Positions 49,589 through 51,790 of a stretch of 51,790 nt of DNA are shown here, piece by piece (the first letter of the stretch is position 1; every line of letters begins with the position of its first letter). Below the pieces are notes generated by a model. That model ran no database searches. It saw nothing but the letters and a program-made list of their open reading frames with translations, and was not told where the DNA came from. The stretch spans positions 1 to 51,790 of the forward strand of contig JAFXDO010000053.1 of NCBI GenBank assembly GCA_017563195.1, read 5' to 3'. Both the position numbers and the translations under genes were made by a program. Origin of the DNA: Clostridia bacterium. GTDB taxonomy: Bacteria > Bacillota > Clostridia > Oscillospirales > CAG-382.

Positions 49589-51790
49589 ATGTCAGATAAA
49601 ATAGTTGTCAAGGGCGCACGCGTCCACAATTTGAAGGACGTCGACGTAACGATACCTCGCGACCGGCTCGTCGTGTTTACCGGACTTTCGGGCTCGGGTA
49701 AGTCGAGCCTTGCCTTCGATACGCTTTACGCCGAGGGCCACAGGAGGTTCGTTGAATCGCTTTCGTCCTATGCGAGAATGTTTCTCGGTCAGCTTGATAA
49801 GCCCGACGTCGACCTTATCGAGGGGCTTTCTCCCGCGATATCCATCGACCAGAAGACTACCTCTCGCAACCCTCGCTCTACCGTCGGTACCGCAACCGAA
49901 ATATACGATTATCTCCGTTTGCTTTATGCAAGAATAGGTATTCCTCATTGCCCGATCTGCGGCGAGGAGATCAAGCAGCAGTCTGTCGACGAGATCGTCG
50001 AGCGCATCTGCGAGTTCCAGCAGGGCGAGCGCTTTATGGTGCTTGCTCCCGTTGTTACGGCGCAGAAGGGTATGCACGAAAAGGTTTTTGAATCGGCACG
50101 GAAAAGCGGCTACGTCCGCGTCCGCGTCGACGGAAATATGTACGACCTTTCCGAAAAGATCGAGCTTGATAAGAACCTCAAGCACGATATCGATATAATC
50201 GTCGACCGCCTCGTTATGAAGGGCGAGGAGATGCGCTCGCGACTTGCCGAAAGCATCGAAACGGCATCGAAGCTGGCGGGTGGCATCATAAAGATCCTTC
50301 TTCCCGACGCGAAGGAGGACAACGAGATCACCTTTTCGCAGAACTACGCCTGCAAGACTCACGGCGTTTCGATAGGTGAGCTGACTCCGAGAATGTTTTC
50401 CTTCAATAATCCTTCGGGTGCCTGCGAGGCATGCGGAGGCTTGGGCGAGAACAACGTATTCTCCGAGGAAAAGCTTATCCCCGAAAAGAGTCTTTCGATC
50501 TATGCGGGCGCGATAGTCTGCAACGGCTTCAAAAGCGCAGAGCCCGGCGGATATCTTGCCGAGCTTATCAATTCGGTCGGCAGATATCACGGATTTGACG
50601 TTCATACGCCGATAAACGACTATTCCGAGGAAGCCTATAACGTTTTGATGTACGGAAACAAGCGTAAGAGAAAATCGGTTTCCGAGCCATCCTTCAAGGG
50701 CGTTATCGGTATGATCGATCACCGATACAAGATGGGCGGCGGATATGAAACACGCGACTATTACGAGCAGTTTATGGATTACATCCCCTGTCCCGAGTGT
50801 CACGGCAGACGATTGAAGGACGAGGCACTTGCTGTAACGGTCGGCGGTATGAACATTTCCGAGCTGTGTGACCTTTCGGTAATCAACGCACGCAAATTCT
50901 TTGCGACACTCAAGCTCACCAAGACCGAAACCGAAATAGCGCGCGAAATATTGAAGGAGATAAATGCGAGACTGTCGTTTCTGGAAAACGTCGGACTCGG
51001 CTACCTCACGCTTTCGCGTAAGGCAGGCTCGCTTTCGGGCGGCGAGGCGCAGAGAATACGCCTTGCAACACAGATAGGCAGCTCGCTCGTTGGCGTTATG
51101 TACGTTCTTGACGAGCCGAGCATCGGTCTGCACCAGCGCGACAACCAAAAGCTGATAAATACTCTGAAAAAGCTCCGCGACATCGGTAACACCGTGCTTG
51201 TCGTCGAGCACGACGAGGAAACTATAGAGGAGGCGGACTATCTTGTCGACATCGGACCCGGCGCAGGCGTTCACGGCGGCGAGGTGGTCTTTACCGGCAC
51301 CCCCGCGCAGATAAAGAAGTGCGACGAGTCTATTACCGGACAGTATCTGTCGGGTAAAAGGTGCGTTACCGTTCCGACGGTGCGCAGAAAGGGCAACGGC
51401 GGGTTTATAACCATCGTCGGAGCGAGCGAGAACAACCTCAAAAACATCGACGTTACTATTCCTCTCGGTAAATTCGTATGCGTAACAGGCGTTTCGGGCT
51501 CCGGTAAATCAAGCCTTATAAACGCCGTGCTCTACAACACTATCGCGCGGAAATTGGGTAAATTCTCGGTAATACCGGGCAAGCATAAGGAAATAATCGG
51601 CGCCGATGAGATCGACAAGATAATCCAGATAGATCAGTCTCCCATCGGTAGAAATCCCCGCTCTAACCCCGCGACGTATATCGGACTGTTTAACGACATC
51701 CGTGCCGTGTTTGCATCGACTCCCGACGCAAAGGCGAGGGGCTATAACGAGGGCAGATTCTCCTTTAACGTCAAGGGCGGCAGATGCGAA
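49589..51790 (+). CDS. uvrA: Excinuclease ABC subunit A (partial, cut by right edge)
   Basis: UvrA is the dimeric ABC-type ATPase that finds bulky DNA lesions and loads UvrB. The first 734 residues are in the window and the frame stays open to the edge. Walker A of the first ATPase is [18 protein letters not shown] (about 31-48), followed by [17 protein letters not shown]. Zinc-type cysteines are in CPICGEE and [11 protein letters not shown], then CPECHGRRL. The signature [19 protein letters not shown] precedes [14 protein letters not shown]. The second Walker A is [18 protein letters not shown] (about 630). The end at GGRCE is the start of the second zinc finger; the rest lies outside. The start has AAAAGGG upstream and follows uvrB by 15 bases. 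Confidence 0.97.
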   Translation, partial: MSDKIVVKGARVHNLKDVDVTIPRDRLVVFTGLSGSGKSSLAFDTLYAEGHRRFVESLSSYARMFLGQLDKPDVDLIEGLSPAISIDQKTTSRNPRSTVGTATEIYDYLRLLYARIGIPHCPICGEEIKQQSVDEIVERICEFQQGERFMVLAPVVTAQKGMHEKVFESARKSGYVRVRVDGNMYDLSEKIELDKNLKHDIDIIVDRLVMKGEEMRSRLAESIETASKLAGGIIKILLPDAKEDNEITFSQNYACKTHGVSIGELTPRMFSFNNPSGACEACGGLGENNVFSEEKLIPEKSLSIYAGAIVCNGFKSAEPGGYLAELINSVGRYHGFDVHTPINDYSEEAYNVLMYGNKRKRKSVSEPSFKGVIGMIDHRYKMGGGYETRDYYEQFMDYIPCPECHGRRLKDEALAVTVGGMNISELCDLSVINARKFFATLKLTKTETEIAREILKEINARLSFLENVGLGYLTLSRKAGSLSGGEAQRIRLATQIGSSLVGVMYVLDEPSIGLHQRDNQKLINTLKKLRDIGNTVLVVEHDEETIEEADYLVDIGPGAGVHGGEVVFTGTPAQIKKCDESITGQYLSGKRCVTVPTVRRKGNGGFITIVGASENNLKNIDVTIPLGKFVCVTGVSGSGKSSLINAVLYNTIARKLGKFSVIPGKHKEIIGADEIDKIIQIDQSPIGRNPRSNPATYIGLFNDIRAVFASTPDAKARGYNEGRFSFNVKGGRCE

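Overview
This is about 51.8 kb of a low-to-mid GC Bacillota chromosome. It most likely comes from an uncultured anaerobic member of the class Clostridia, close to Oscillospiraceae/Ruminococcaceae. The support is gene content: an infC-rpmI-rplT operon behind an attenuator leader, a pepP-efp-CD1247 cluster, mnmE-mnmG-rsmG, a dockerin-bearing secreted protein, lipoprotein glycoside hydrolases and consensus SigA promoters (TTGACA-17-TATAAT). Nothing indicates a phage or plasmid, so this is ordinary chromosome with some gut or rumen carbohydrate functions.

Layout. 1-1.45 kb: secreted CBM9-like/cohesin-like protein running off the left edge. 1.6-6.4 kb: secA plus two unknown membrane proteins, leftward. 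6.6-11.3 kb: mnmE, mnmG, rsmG and a NUDIX hydrolase. 11.4-15.7 kb: small alarmone synthetase, an ECF-like sigma factor with a long C-terminal extension, and a GH127-type arabinofuranosidase. 15.8-16.5 kb: tRNA-Gln, a palindromic hairpin array and a decapitated YcxB-like fragment. 16.6-19.5 kb: sensor kinase and HtrA protease. 19.5-21.8 kb: SGNH lipoprotein and an amidase. 21.8-23.5 kb: infC-rpmI-rplT and rpsU. 23.6-27.7 kb: GLUG/dockerin protein and GH26-like lipoprotein. 27.9-31.2 kb: amidohydrolase, CD1247-type Cys/Asp-rich protein, efp and pepP, leftward. 31.4-35.9 kb: small lipoprotein, a TIM-barrel/acyl-CoA ligase fusion behind a T-box leader, and a divergent Gfo/Idh/MocA oxidoreductase. 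35.9-38 kb: second hairpin array and a solute-binding lipoprotein. 38.1-39.9 kb: dapA-dapB. 40-44.6 kb: citrate synthase, aconitase and isocitrate dehydrogenase, the oxidative branch to 2-oxoglutarate. 44.6-51.8 kb: glycosyltransferase, SOS-controlled Y-family polymerase, uvrB and uvrA (cut by the right edge).

The most interesting signals are these. (1) A 52-nt element has nearly identical ends and identical length in front of mnmG and dapB. Each copy sits 7-8 nt before a start codon that has no ordinary Shine-Dalgarno; a hairpin could bring a distal GAAAGG next to the AUG. (2) A T-box leader, with a serine-type specifier, controls a TIM-barrel/acyl-CoA ligase fusion. (3) An in-frame TAG interrupts aconitase between its iron-sulfur cysteines. 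(4) infC has a probable AUC start. (5) Two hairpin arrays of unrelated sequence share one architecture and each abuts a gene fragment. (6) One protein has 16 Cys and 18 Asp within 36 residues.
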